Of a stretch of DNA of 64,000 nt, positions 38,105 through 47,624 are shown one piece after another; within the stretch, counting starts at the first letter, position 1; every line of letters starts with the position of its first letter. This stretch comes from Gammaproteobacteria bacterium (GTDB lineage Bacteria > Pseudomonadota > Gammaproteobacteria > Enterobacterales > Alteromonadaceae): positions 1 through 64,000 of the forward strand of contig JAAFAI010000015.1 of NCBI GenBank assembly GCA_018222405.1, in the 5' to 3' direction. The notes under the pieces were generated by a model. It did no database searches and was not told where the DNA came from. It saw only the letters and a program-made list of their open reading frames with translations. A program made the translations under genes and the position numbers.

Positions 38105-39387
38105 TAGCTTCCTCCGCTGGTTTCACTGGTTTTTTCAAACAGTTCACGGAATACAGGATAGATATCGCTGACCGAGATGATGTGTTTGCAAACAAAGTTA
38201 CTGCAGGCTTCCTCCACGCTTTGGTATTCCCGCCACAGGCTCTGGTGCTGGCGTTCGGTAATTTCGATATAAGCGAAATAGCGCGTTACCGGCAATAGTT
38301 TTTTCATCAGAATTTCGCGGCACTGAGGTGAGTCGTCAGCCCAGTTATCCCCGTCTGATGCCTGCGCCGCATAGATGTTCCAGTCGCTGTCCTGGTAGCG
38401 TTCGGCAATAATTTCGTCCATCAGTTTAAGCGCGCTGGATACTATGGTACCGCCGGTTTCCTGAGAGTAGAAAAACTCCTGCTCATCGACCTCTTTGGCC
38501 TGAGTATGATGGCGAATGTATACCACCTCGACGTTTTTATAGGTCCGGCTTAAAAACAAATAGAGCAGGATATAAAAACGCTTAGCCATATCTTTGGTGG
38601 CCTGATCCATCGAGCCGGAGACATCCATCAGGCAAAACATGACTGCCTTGCTGGTGGGGACAGGCTTTTTGGCGTAGTTTTTAAAACGTAAATCGAAGGT
38701 GTCAATAAACGGAACACCAGCAATTTTAGCTTTTAACGCGCCAATGGTTTTTTCCAATTCGATAATCGCTACGGTGTTATCGTGCTTGTCGGCTTTAAGC
38801 TTCTCCAGCTCTTCTTCGGCCTCACGCAGCTTACGCCGGTCTGCCGCAGTTAGCGCTACCCGTCGGGCCATCGAGCCCTTCAGTGAGCGCACGATATCCA
38901 GATTGGTAGGCACCCCGTCGGTTTGGTAACCCGCCCGGTAAGTCTCGTATTGCACTACCTGATCGAACTGGCTGTTTTTCAGGTTGGGCAGGGCCAAATC
39001 TTCAAACAGTAAGTCGAGGTATTCGTCTTTGGATATAGAGAAGGTAAAGTCATCTTCACCTTCGCCACTATTACCGGCATCGCCCTGGCCTGAGCCCTGG
39101 CCGCCCTGAGGCGGCGGACGGTCGATGCGGTCACCGGCGGTAAACTGATCGTTGCCCGGGTGAACAACGGTGCGTTTGCCACCTTTACCGGTGTGAAATA
39201 ATGGTTCGGAGATGTCCTGTTTGGGTATGCTGATATGTTCGCCAGATTCGACGTCGGTCACCGAACGCTGACCGACGGCATCTGACACAGCGCGTTTGAT
39301 TTGTTGCTTATATCGTTTTAAAAACCGCTGACGGTTAAGGGTGCTTTTCCCTTTGCTATTTAACCTGCGGTCTATGAAATGTGCCAT
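38104..39387 (-). CDS. yeaH: YeaH/DUF444 family protein
   Basis: Protein of 427 residues (UPF0229). The C-terminal half has a von Willebrand-type metal site in [21 protein letters not shown], followed by [19 protein letters not shown] and [13 protein letters not shown]. The N-terminal region is charged, with a Gly/Gln-rich stretch around [16 protein letters not shown]. It works together with the PrkA kinase in E. coli stress adaptation, though its biochemical role is unknown. The gene lies between prkA and spoVR, 26 bases after prkA. Confidence 0.92.
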   Translation of the reverse strand: MAHFIDRRLNSKGKSTLNRQRFLKRYKQQIKRAVSDAVGQRSVTDVESGEHISIPKQDISEPLFHTGKGGKRTVVHPGNDQFTAGDRIDRPPPQGGQGSGQGDAGNSGEGEDDFTFSISKDEYLDLLFEDLALPNLKNSQFDQVVQYETYRAGYQTDGVPTNLDIVRSLKGSMARRVALTAADRRKLREAEEELEKLKADKHDNTVAIIELEKTIGALKAKIAGVPFIDTFDLRFKNYAKKPVPTSKAVMFCLMDVSGSMDQATKDMAKRFYILLYLFLSRTYKNVEVVYIRHHTQAKEVDEQEFFYSQETGGTIVSSALKLMDEIIAERYQDSDWNIYAAQASDGDNWADDSPQCREILMKKLLPVTRYFAYIEITERQHQSLWREYQSVEEACSNFVCKHIISVSDIYPVFRELFEKTSETSGGS

Positions 39388-39413
39388 ACAACCCCTTCAC
39401 GCTAAATTGCACC

Positions 39414-41336
39414 CTAAGATGCTTTGCGGACACGCAGGTACCATTCGCACAGTAACCGTACTTGTTTTTGTGTATACCCTTTTTCCACCATCCGGTTCAC
39501 AAAGTCGTCGTGTTTCTTACGATCTTCGGCAGACCCTTTGGTGTTAAACGAAATCACCGGCAGTAAATCTTCCGTATTGGAGAACATTTTCTTCTCTATC
39601 ACGGTGCGCAGTTTTTCGTAGCTGGTCCAGTTAGGGTTTTTACCCCCATTATTGGCCCGGGCACGGAGCACAAAATTCACGATCTCATTACGGAAATCTT
39701 TCGGGTTACTGATACCGGCCGGTTTTTCCGTTTTTTCCAGTTCGGCATTCAGCGACGCGCGGTCAAACAACTGACCGGTTTCCGGATCGCGGTATTCCTG
39801 ATCCTGGATCCAGAAGTCTGCATAGGTTACATAGCGGTCAAACAGATTCTGGCCATATTCTGAATAAGACTCCAGATATGCGGTTTGAATTTCCTTGCCA
39901 ATAAACTCTACGTAATGCGGGATCAGGAAGCCTTTTAAAAATTCCTTATAGCGATCGGCCGTATCCTGAGGGAACTGCTCGCGCTCAATTTGTCGCTCCA
40001 GCACATAGAATAAATGCACCGGGTTAGCTGCGACCTCGGCGTGATCGAAGTTGAACACACGGGATAAAATTTTAAAGGCGAAACGGGTAGATAAACCTTC
40101 CATGCCCTCATCAACCCCGGCGTAATCGCGGTATTCCTGATAGGACTTGGCTTTTGGATCGGTATCTTTCAGGCTTTCACCGTCGTAGACCCGCATTTTC
40201 GAATAGATGCTGGAATTCTCAGGCTCTTTAAGTCGTGACAGTACAATAAACTGAGCCAGACTTTTTAACGTGTCTGGTGCGCAGGGCGCGCCATGTAATT
40301 CACTGTTTTGCAATAGTTTGTCGTAGATCCGCATTTCTTCAGAAACGCGCAGGCAATAAGGCACTTTAACAATGTAAACCCGATCAAGGAAAGCCTCATT
40401 GTTTTTGTTGTTGCGAAATGTCTGCCATTCAGACTCGTTGGAGTGTGCCAGAATCAGCCCGTCAAAGGGCAGTGCAGAAAATCCTTCAGTAGGATTATAG
40501 TTGCCTTCCTGCGTTGCGGTTAGCAGCGGATGCAGCACCTTAATGGGTGCTTTAAACATTTCCACAAACTCCATCAGGCCCTGATTGGCCTTACACAGAG
40601 AACCTGAGTAGCTGTAGGCATCCGGATCGTTTTGAGCAAATTGCTCCAGACGACGAATATCCACTTTACCAACCAGTGACGAAATATCCTGGTTGTTTTC
40701 ATCGCCAGGCTCGGTTTTAGCAATGCCCATCTGATCGAGAATGGATGGATATACCTTCACGACTTTAAATTTAGTGATGTCACCGTTGTATTCATGCAGG
40801 CGCTTTCTGGCCCAGGGTGACATGATAGTTTTTAAATACCGCTTTGGAATGCCGTACTCTTGTTCAAGAATGTTGCCGTCTTCATTTAAGTCGAACAGAC
40901 AGAACGGATGGTCGTTTACCGGTGAGTCTTTGATCATGTAAACCGGCACCTTCTGCATCAGCTCTTTAAGCCGTTCAGCGAGTGATGATTTACCGCCACC
41001 CACCGGCCCCAACAAGTACAGAATTTGCTTCTTCTCTTCCAGCCCCTGAGCAGCGTGACGCAGGTAGGACACTATCTGTTCAATCGCCTCTTCCATGCCA
41101 AAAAACTCATGGAATGCCGGATAGCGGGCAATAACGCGGTTTGAGAAAATGCGGCTGAGTGCCGGATCGGTGGATGTGTCTATCATTTCAGGCTCACCAA
41201 TGGCCTGTAGCAATCTTTCCGCGGAATTTGCATAGGCCATCGGGTCGTTTTTACAGATGTCTAAGAATTCCTGAATGGTAAACTCTTCTTGCTTATGTTT
41301 TTCATAGCGCTCTTGGTAATGCTCGAAAATACCCAT
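39414..41336 (-). CDS. yeaG: PrkA-type serine protein kinase (YeaG)
   Basis: AAA-like protein of 640 residues with a C-terminal kinase-related domain. Walker A is LLGPVGGGKSSLAERLK near residue 100, and the PrkA-specific region includes GLILAHSNESEWQTFRNNK and LRVSEEMRIYDKLL. E. coli YeaG (644 residues) is a kinase induced under nitrogen and other stress. The ATG at 41336 with AGGGG upstream gives the family start GIFEHYQERYEKHKQEE; a longer frame is not needed. First gene of the three-gene operon. Confidence 0.93.
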   Translation of the reverse strand: MGIFEHYQERYEKHKQEEFTIQEFLDICKNDPMAYANSAERLLQAIGEPEMIDTSTDPALSRIFSNRVIARYPAFHEFFGMEEAIEQIVSYLRHAAQGLEEKKQILYLLGPVGGGKSSLAERLKELMQKVPVYMIKDSPVNDHPFCLFDLNEDGNILEQEYGIPKRYLKTIMSPWARKRLHEYNGDITKFKVVKVYPSILDQMGIAKTEPGDENNQDISSLVGKVDIRRLEQFAQNDPDAYSYSGSLCKANQGLMEFVEMFKAPIKVLHPLLTATQEGNYNPTEGFSALPFDGLILAHSNESEWQTFRNNKNNEAFLDRVYIVKVPYCLRVSEEMRIYDKLLQNSELHGAPCAPDTLKSLAQFIVLSRLKEPENSSIYSKMRVYDGESLKDTDPKAKSYQEYRDYAGVDEGMEGLSTRFAFKILSRVFNFDHAEVAANPVHLFYVLERQIEREQFPQDTADRYKEFLKGFLIPHYVEFIGKEIQTAYLESYSEYGQNLFDRYVTYADFWIQDQEYRDPETGQLFDRASLNAELEKTEKPAGISNPKDFRNEIVNFVLRARANNGGKNPNWTSYEKLRTVIEKKMFSNTEDLLPVISFNTKGSAEDRKKHDDFVNRMVEKGYTQKQVRLLCEWYLRVRKAS

Positions 41337-41373
41337 AAATACCCCTGTATAAAAAACGGTCTCCCGTACTTCC

Positions 41374-41401
41374 AGCATAGTCCTATAATTTCAGAAAACA
41401 A
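41374..41401 (-). promoter_or_regulatory. Candidate promoter of the yeaG operon
   Basis: Minus strand: TTGTTT (41401-41396), 16-base spacer, TATGCT (41379-41374) with a C in front, giving CTATGCT. The C before an extended -10 is typical of RpoS-preferred promoters, which fits regulation of this operon in E. coli. Confidence 0.5.
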
Positions 41402-41539
41402 TGGGGTGAGGCTGTTATTCGTCGTTTATTTTTGCAACAAAAATGTTAATGAAATCATGAGGCCCAAGTGAACTAAGGGCTGGCAAAGGGCAGTAATAAA
41501 CAGAAAAAAGTGAAAATTATCAGTGGGGGAGAGAAGGAT

Positions 41540-41562
41540 CGTACCCGCAGGGTGCGGGTACG
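41540..41562. terminator. Hairpin downstream of sodB
   Basis: CGTACCCGCA-GGG-TGCGGGTACG, ten perfect pairs, 9 bases after the sodB stop on the minus strand. No T run follows the stem in the sodB direction, so it may stabilise the mRNA end or be a weak terminator. Confidence 0.45.
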
Positions 41563-41571
41563 AAAAAGGAG

Positions 41572-42156
41572 TTACGCGCCGAAGTTAGCGGCAGCGAATT
41601 CCCAGTTAACCAGTGCCCAGAAGCCACCTAAGTACTTAGGACGCAGGTTACGGTAATCGATGTAGTAAGCGTGTTCCCACAGGTCAACAGTCAGCACTGG
41701 TGTCAGGCTGTCGTCAGTTAGTGGAGTAGCCGCGTTGCTGGTGTTAACGATATCCAGGCTACCATCAGCAGTTTTAACCAGCCAGGTCCAGCTTGAACCA
41801 AAGTTGTTAACGGCTTTGTCGTTGAATGCAGCCTGGAAGTCTTCAAAAGAACCCCATTTTGCAACAATTGCATCTGCCAGTGCGCCAGTTGGCTCACCGC
41901 CGCCATTTGGGCTTAAGCAATTCCAGTAGAACGTGTGGTTCCATACCTGCGCAGCGTTGTTGAATACGCCGCCTTCAGAAGTCTTAACGATTTCTTCCAG
42001 GCTCTTTGATTCCAGCTCAGTACCTTCTACCAGACCATTCAGTTTGGTTACGTAAGTAGCGTGGTGTTTACCATAGTGGTAATCAAGCGTCTCAGCAGAA
42101 ATGTGTGGCTCCAGAGCATCTTTTTCATAAGGTAACGCTGGTAGTTCAAAAGCCAT
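41572..42156 (-). CDS. sodB: Superoxide dismutase, Fe type
   Basis: Cytoplasmic enzyme of 194 residues that dismutates superoxide. The sequence is very close to E. coli SodB: it starts [23 protein letters not shown], has the metal ligands in [18 protein letters not shown] and [14 protein letters not shown], and the FeSOD-type [19 protein letters not shown] context. The ATG at 42156 with GGAG upstream is preferred to an in-frame one at 42168. It is divergent from grxD across a long regulatory region. Its usual RyhB control by iron makes it a natural test target for the candidate small RNA in this window. Confidence 0.95.
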   Translation of the reverse strand: MAFELPALPYEKDALEPHISAETLDYHYGKHHATYVTKLNGLVEGTELESKSLEEIVKTSEGGVFNNAAQVWNHTFYWNCLSPNGGGEPTGALADAIVAKWGSFEDFQAAFNDKAVNNFGSSWTWLVKTADGSLDIVNTSNAATPLTDDSLTPVLTVDLWEHAYYIDYRNLRPKYLGGFWALVNWEFAAANFGA

Positions 42157-42612
42157 ATGAGTCTCCATTTTCTTGGTTAGTTGTACGTAGTCTGTTATCA
42201 GAATAAGTCTATTTTTCTAACGGTCATTTATCCCGACACCCTATGATATAGGGACGGATTTATTTAACCCAATGACAATTAGATGAAATTTTTCTTTTTT
42301 GAGTTAGTTGGCGGCGGTGGGAACATTACATCGCAGTCACAAAACCGGTAACCAATCCAAATACTGTTGTGTGTCGTAACAAGCTGACTGACTATTTGTA
42401 TTACAGATTAGCCCAAGCGCTTGTGAAACTCCAACATCAGCTTGCTATATCATAGGCATAAAAGCACTTATCGGATCACTTATAACAGGGCAAACTGTAA
42501 AATCAGAATTTATGCGCGGTAAATATTAATGGTACAATTAGTGCTATCCGCCCTTGAAAAGGGGCGCTCATGCATACATATCCCTGCAAAGGTAAAAAGT
42601 TAAGAGGCATTC
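42157..42612. other. Divergent regulatory region sodB / grxD
   Basis: 456 bases with no gene. It contains the palindrome CCCTATGATATAGGG (42239-42253, six pairs around GAT) about 80 bases before sodB, a perfect CAAGCGCTTG (42414-42423) of the kind used by LacI-family regulators, a TACAAT (42533-42538) with a poor -35 that may be the grxD -10, and a small hairpin CGCCCTT-GAAA-AGGGGCG (42549-42566) in the grxD leader. No clear Fur box was seen here. All these sites are candidates only. Confidence 0.35.
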
Positions 42613-42960
42613 ATGGAAAACAACGGTGAACAAACCACATTAGAGCGTATTCAGCAGCAAATCTCGGAAAACCCAATTCTGCTGTATATGAAAGGCTCTC
42701 CTAAATTACCCAGCTGCGGCTTCTCAGCTCAGGCATCCCAGGCACTGATGTCCTGCGGTGAGCAATTTGCTTATGTCGATATTTTGCAAAACCCTGACAT
42801 TCGCGCAGAGCTGCCAGCGTATGCTAACTGGCCTACGTTTCCTCAGTTATGGGTCGACGGCGAATTAGTTGGAGGGTGTGACATTATTCTGGAAATGTTC
42901 CAGCAAGGTGAACTTCAGCCATTGATTAAAGAAACCGCGGCGAAAACCAAAGCGGAATAG
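42613..42960 (+). CDS. grxD: Monothiol glutaredoxin (Grx4 type)
   Basis: Protein of 115 residues with the CGFS active site in KLPSCGFSAQA, followed by the glutathione-binding WPTFPQLWVDGELVGGCDII. CGFS glutaredoxins carry [2Fe-2S] clusters and help deliver them, and affect iron sensing. E. coli also has grxD and sodB close together, and the arrangement is conserved. A strong terminator follows. Confidence 0.95.
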   Translation: MENNGEQTTLERIQQQISENPILLYMKGSPKLPSCGFSAQASQALMSCGEQFAYVDILQNPDIRAELPAYANWPTFPQLWVDGELVGGCDIILEMFQQGELQPLIKETAAKTKAE

Positions 42961-42982
42961 TCAGCCAATTTGATTGAAAAAG

Positions 42983-43008
42983 CCGGCTAAACACAGCCGG
43001 TTTTTTTT
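42983..43008 (+). terminator. Rho-independent terminator of grxD
   Basis: CCGGCT (42983-42988), loop AAACAC, AGCCGG (42995-43000), then eight T. Confidence 0.85.
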
Positions 43009-43298
43009 GTGTCCGCTAAAGCGAAAATGTACCTCAAAGATACCCCGAATCAGCGCCTTTTTTAGCTGGCCAAATACCTATAGACAAGTCACAAAACCCG
43101 ATCCTCTATCACCTGAAAATATATTTTTTATTTGGCATTTTTTGTTTGTTTGTTAACTGTTTAGCGTCTATAAAACGGTTGCTGTCAGGGCTTGCCCAGG
43201 CAGTGTTGAAGGTAAAAATAAACAGATAAAAAGGCCGGTATTTTGTTTGAATATAACAGATGGCAGTACCGACCAAAAAAACTATCCGGGAAACCATT

Positions 43299-45878
43299 AT
43301 GAAAACAAGTTTGACGAGAATTTCAGCGCAACTTCGTCTGGTGCTGGCAGCTTCTGTAGCAGCCACCAGTGTTGTTGCTACCCCCGCTCTGGCTCAGGAT
43401 GATGCCGACGCTAAATCGGTTGAGAAAATAGCTGTTGTTGGTACCCGTGCCGCGCCGCGCTCGATTGGTGATTCTGCGGTACCTATCGATATTATCTCCG
43501 AAGAAGAGTTTGTTAATCAGGGTTCTACTGACATGGTATCCATGATGCAAACGGTTGTGCCGTCATTTAATGTTAACGATCAGCCAATCAATGATGCTTC
43601 TACTCTGGTGCGTCCGGCTAACCTGCGCGGTATGGCGTCGGATCATACTCTGGTGCTGGTTAATGGTAAGCGTCGTCACCGCTCTGCGGTAATTACCTTT
43701 TTAGGCGGCGGCCTGTCTGATGGTGCTCAGGGGCCTGATATTTCAACGATCCCGGCAGCTGCCTTAAAGCAGGTTGAGGTACTGCGGGACGGCGCTGCAG
43801 CCCAGTACGGTTCAGATGCTATAGCTGGTGTGGTCAACTTCGTGCTCAAAGACAGTGCCGAGGGCGGTATGTTTGAAGCCCGCTACGGTTCACACTATGA
43901 GGGCGACGGCGACATGATGCAGTTAAGCGGTAACATTGGTTTACCTTTGGGGGACGATGGCTTTGCTAATTTCACCGGTGAGTACCGTACCGCTAATCCA
44001 ACTTCGCGCAGTGTTCAGCGCGATGATGCTGCCGGACTGATTGCCGCTGGCAATACCGCAGTTGCCGATCCGGCGCAAATCTGGGGTAGCCCGGAAATTA
44101 AAGATGATCTTAAGCTATTTGCTAACCTGGGAATGGATTTAAGCGATGATTCCCGTTTGTACCTGTTTGGTAACTACGCAGAGCGTGAAGTCGAAGGTGG
44201 ATTCTACTACCGTAACCCACATACCCGTGGCGGTGTTGCTGATGGCGGCACGGATGAAGATGGCACGCCACTGCTGCTAGTAGGCGATCTGGATGGTGTT
44301 GGTACCGGCGTTGAGTGTCCGCTAGTGCGCATTACCGATGGTAACGTGCTGGATGACGCGGATTATGGCCTGATAGCAGATAACTCTACCGCGGTAGGCG
44401 CTAACTGTTTTGCCTTTAACGAAATGTTCCCCGGCGGTTTTACTCCGCGTTTTGGGGGCACGGTTGAAGACATGTCACTGGTGTTTGGTACCAGTGGTGA
44501 ACTGGGTAATGAAATTGGTTACGATGTGAGCCTGAACTTCGGTCAGAACTCGGTTGACTTTGCTATCAGCAATACCATCAACCCTTCTTTGGGGCCGGAT
44601 ACGCCAACCTCATTCAAACCGGGTACTTACACCCAAACCGAAAAATCACTGGATATCGACTTAACCAAGCCTATTGATATGGGTCTCTCTGAGCCGGTCT
44701 ATCTGGCCGGTGGTTTCCAGTACCGCCATGAGACTTACGAGAGTGAAGCGGGTGATGCAGCTTCATGGGCTATTGGTCCATTAGCCTCTCAGGGCTTTGG
44801 TATTGGCTCCAACGGTTTCCCTGGTTTATCTGCACGCAGCGCTGGCGAAGCATCTCGTCATAACATCGCGCTGTATCTGGATGCAGAAGCGTATCTGACT
44901 GACGACCTGTTGTTAACCGCAGCAGTCCGTTATGAAGACTTCTCAGACTTTGGTGATACCACCAAAGGAAAAGTGTCACTGCGCTATCAGGCCACCGATG
45001 CCATTGCATTCCGTGGTGCTTTCAGCACTGGTTTTAAAGCGCCAACCATTGGTCAGAGTAACGTGCGTAATGTAACCACTGCCTTTGGTACCGATGGTCG
45101 CCTTATCGACCGCGCAACCCTGCCACCTACCGATCCTATTTCTGTTCAGAAGGGCGGTACACAGTTAACGCCGGAAGAATCTGAGAGCATGAGCGTTGGT
45201 ATGGTAGCTGAGTTTGACAACGGCCTGTTCCTGACTGTGGATTACTATCACATTGAGGTGACCGATCGGATCAGCACCACTTCGGGGATCCGCTTAACGG
45301 AAGAAGACATTGAAGCCTTGCTTGCCCAGGGCGTAGAGGATGCATCGAGCTTCTCGGAAGTCAGCTTCTTTACCAATGACTTTGATACCACCACTGAGGG
45401 TGTGGATATCGTCGCCAACTATTCCTTTGACATGTATGGTGGTGAAACCAAGCTTGCGCTGGCTTATAACTGGACCTCGACAACCGTTGATGAAGCGTCA
45501 GATAACATCTCAGCTGAACGAATTCATATGCTGGAAGATAACCTGCCGGCCATTCGTTATAGCCTGACTGCAAATCATACTAATGGTGACTGGCGTATTT
45601 TAGGTCGTATGAACTATGCTGGCAGCATCTATGAAGATCACCTGGACTCCGGGCTGCCTATCGATAATGTCAGCGCTGAGTTCACCTTTGATATGGAAGT
45701 GGGCTATCACTTTACTGATGACCTGCAACTGGTGGTCGGTGCCAAGAACCTGTTTGATGAGCGTCCCGATCGCAACGTGATGTGGGATAACGAAATTGCC
45801 GGCTCTAAATACCCGACAACATCGCCAATCGGTATCAACGGTGGCTTTTATTATGTAAGAGGTATTTATACTTTTTAA
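43299..45878 (+). CDS. TonB-dependent receptor (no STN domain)
   Basis: Outer-membrane receptor of 859 residues. Signal peptide ends near ATPALAQDD; the plug starts around VEKIAVVGTRAAPRS and includes LVRPANLRGMASDHTLVLVNGKRRH and VEVLRDGAAAQYGSDAIAGVVNF; the barrel ends in YYVRGIYTF. It lacks an N-terminal signalling domain. The start at 43299 with GGGAAA upstream is preferred to an in-frame one at 43260. It is a close paralogue of the receptor at 47625-50519, sharing long identical stretches such as NGKRRHRSAVITFLGGGLSD. Lying just upstream of the sigma/FecR pair, it may be the high-capacity transporter of the same substrate, which is unknown. Confidence 0.88.
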   Translation: MKTSLTRISAQLRLVLAASVAATSVVATPALAQDDADAKSVEKIAVVGTRAAPRSIGDSAVPIDIISEEEFVNQGSTDMVSMMQTVVPSFNVNDQPINDASTLVRPANLRGMASDHTLVLVNGKRRHRSAVITFLGGGLSDGAQGPDISTIPAAALKQVEVLRDGAAAQYGSDAIAGVVNFVLKDSAEGGMFEARYGSHYEGDGDMMQLSGNIGLPLGDDGFANFTGEYRTANPTSRSVQRDDAAGLIAAGNTAVADPAQIWGSPEIKDDLKLFANLGMDLSDDSRLYLFGNYAEREVEGGFYYRNPHTRGGVADGGTDEDGTPLLLVGDLDGVGTGVECPLVRITDGNVLDDADYGLIADNSTAVGANCFAFNEMFPGGFTPRFGGTVEDMSLVFGTSGELGNEIGYDVSLNFGQNSVDFAISNTINPSLGPDTPTSFKPGTYTQTEKSLDIDLTKPIDMGLSEPVYLAGGFQYRHETYESEAGDAASWAIGPLASQGFGIGSNGFPGLSARSAGEASRHNIALYLDAEAYLTDDLLLTAAVRYEDFSDFGDTTKGKVSLRYQATDAIAFRGAFSTGFKAPTIGQSNVRNVTTAFGTDGRLIDRATLPPTDPISVQKGGTQLTPEESESMSVGMVAEFDNGLFLTVDYYHIEVTDRISTTSGIRLTEEDIEALLAQGVEDASSFSEVSFFTNDFDTTTEGVDIVANYSFDMYGGETKLALAYNWTSTTVDEASDNISAERIHMLEDNLPAIRYSLTANHTNGDWRILGRMNYAGSIYEDHLDSGLPIDNVSAEFTFDMEVGYHFTDDLQLVVGAKNLFDERPDRNVMWDNEIAGSKYPTTSPIGINGGFYYVRGIYTF

Positions 45879-45895
45879 GGTAGAATAATGCCACT

Positions 45896-45930
45896 AACCG
45901 GCCGGGGTAGCCCGGCCGGTTGTTTGTTTA
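45896..45930 (+). terminator. Terminator after the first receptor
   Basis: AACCGGCCGGG-GTAG-CCCGGCCGGTT, eleven perfect pairs (45896-45921), followed by a T-rich GTTTGTTT. It separates the receptor from the sigma factor gene. Confidence 0.8.
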
Positions 45931-45964
45931 GTGTAATAGTAGCCATGTTGCCAGATACAGAACA

Positions 45965-46507
45965 ATGAGCGGACATTCTAAAATTGCCGCAACTTATTTG
46001 AAATACCGCCAGCGCCTGATGCGAGCGGTGGCAAATATTGTGGACGATAACGACGTCGAAGATATAGTGCAGGATGCCTTTGTTAAAAGTTATGAAGCTG
46101 AATTAAATCAGGAGATTCAGTACGAGCGGACTTACATGTTAAGAACGGTGCGTAATCTCGCCCTTAATCATGTGTCGCGGGCGGCGCATAAGCTGAATGA
46201 CCAGGTCGATAATATGGATCTGTTGTCACACAGTAATATGGATGCGTCACTGGAAAAACAGTTTGAAAGTAAACAACGCTTTATTCATTTTTGCCAGGCA
46301 ACGGAAAGTTTGTCGGCGGAAGTTAAGCGCGTTTTTTTGCTGAAGAAAGTGTACGATATGAGTCAGCGCGATATTGCCGAATTGCTGCAACTCAGTGAAA
46401 GTACAGTGGAAAAACACGTGGCTAAAGGGCTGATGCAATGCGCTCAGTTCCTGGCACGCCAACAGCAGCCTCAGCGTGCTGACGACAGTCAGTCAAATCT
46501 GGGTTAG
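45965..46507 (+). CDS. ECF sigma factor, FecI type
   Basis: Sigma factor of 180 residues with region 2 (VDDNDVEDIVQDAFVKSYEA) and region 4 (VFLLKKVYDMSQRDIAELLQLSESTVEKHVAKG) and no extra domains. FecI-type sigma factors are released by a FecR protein when an STN-containing receptor binds its ligand, then transcribe the receptor genes. A FecR gene follows 13 bases downstream and an STN receptor after that, a complete surface-signalling set. No consensus target promoter was identified by eye. Confidence 0.9.
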   Translation: MSGHSKIAATYLKYRQRLMRAVANIVDDNDVEDIVQDAFVKSYEAELNQEIQYERTYMLRTVRNLALNHVSRAAHKLNDQVDNMDLLSHSNMDASLEKQFESKQRFIHFCQATESLSAEVKRVFLLKKVYDMSQRDIAELLQLSESTVEKHVAKGLMQCAQFLARQQQPQRADDSQSNLG

Positions 46508-46520
46508 GTCAATAGTAGTT

Positions 46521-47555
46521 ATGAGTAATGTAAGTCAATTTAACAGTAAAGAAACCATACAGGCTACCGCATGTGACTGGATAGCCGCTATTGATCGTGG
46601 GCTCACGGCGCAGGAGACCGAAGCGCTGAAAGACTGGGTGGCCAGCAATCCTTCTCATCAGAAAGTACTGGCAGAGATGGCCGCATTATGGGATGAGATA
46701 AGTGTAATGAACACAGTACGGGAACTGGCACCGTTACAAAACACCACGAAACCATCACCACCCAGACGCAGGCTTATCAGTGCGGCAGCTGTGTTTATGC
46801 TCAGCGGATTAATCAGCTGGCAGTGGCTGAGCAGCCCGGGAGAACCGGCACGGCAGGTAATGCTAACGGAGCACAGTCAGACACTGGTAGGCGAACAAAA
46901 AACCGTTACTCTGGCTGACGGTTCAAAAGTATATCTAAACACCGATACCGAAATTCATGTGACCTTTTACCCCGACTCTCGTCAGATAGCACTATTAAGA
47001 GGCGAGGCGCATTTTGAGGTTGCCAAAGATTCGACAAAACCTTTTACGGTCTCAGCCGGAAACAAAGCGGTAACGGCGGTAGGCACCGCGTTTAATATGC
47101 AGTTTACTCAGGACAAGGCATTTGAGCTGACCGTGACTGAAGGCAAAGTAAGGGTTTCCTCGCAGTTAAATGAGCCAGCTGTGGAGCAACAACCGAAACC
47201 GGTAATCGCTCGGGAGGGTGTAATGGTATTCGCCGGCGAGAAAGTGCTGGTCGATGATCAGGTCTCGGCCAGAGAGTCGCTGACGCAATCAGAAATTGCC
47301 CAGAGCCTGGCCTGGCAGGATGGCCAGATTGTATTTACCGGCGAGCAACTGCCCCAGGCTTTGCAGGAAATCGGCCGCTATACACAGGTTAAGTTTGTGA
47401 TTGATGATGAAGCGCTTAAAGCTACCCGGGTAGCGGGCTATTTCCGGGTTGGAGACATTAAAGGCTTATTAGCTGCGCTGGAAAATAGCTTTGCTATCAG
47501 CTCTTATGAAGCAGCGGATAGGACTATTCATCTGCATACCACATCGGGGTCGTGA
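46521..47555 (+). CDS. FecR-type anti-sigma regulator
   Basis: Protein of about 344 residues. The N-terminal cytoplasmic part (ATACDWIAAIDRGLTAQETEALKDWVASNPSHQK) is the domain that binds the sigma factor; one membrane helix follows (LISAAAVFMLSGLISWQWL, around residue 95); the periplasmic FecR domain has LADGSKVYLNTDTEI and RGEAHFEVAKDSTKPFTV. The last ~70 residues (GEQLPQALQEIGRYTQ ...) resemble a short STN-like module. It would sense the receptor and control the sigma factor next to it. The start at 46521 follows the sigma stop; its ribosome site is weak. Confidence 0.9.
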   Translation: MSNVSQFNSKETIQATACDWIAAIDRGLTAQETEALKDWVASNPSHQKVLAEMAALWDEISVMNTVRELAPLQNTTKPSPPRRRLISAAAVFMLSGLISWQWLSSPGEPARQVMLTEHSQTLVGEQKTVTLADGSKVYLNTDTEIHVTFYPDSRQIALLRGEAHFEVAKDSTKPFTVSAGNKAVTAVGTAFNMQFTQDKAFELTVTEGKVRVSSQLNEPAVEQQPKPVIAREGVMVFAGEKVLVDDQVSARESLTQSEIAQSLAWQDGQIVFTGEQLPQALQEIGRYTQVKFVIDDEALKATRVAGYFRVGDIKGLLAALENSFAISSYEAADRTIHLHTTSGS

Positions 47556-47624
47556 TAAAAAAGTGCACGGTCAGCCGCTTTGTGTAACTATTAGCGGAAT
47601 TTTACTTAACTTTAACAAGTAACA

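Noticed and set aside
37238-38107. 289-codon plus-strand frame inside spoVR
   Set aside because: It is fully antisense to a well-recognised SpoVR gene, and its length is explained by that gene's codon bias.
41572-42200. Base pairing of the candidate small RNA with the sodB start region
   Set aside because: Only a six-base match (UCUUGG with CCAAGA upstream of the sodB ribosome site) was found by eye, too short to support a specific interaction; kept as something to compute.
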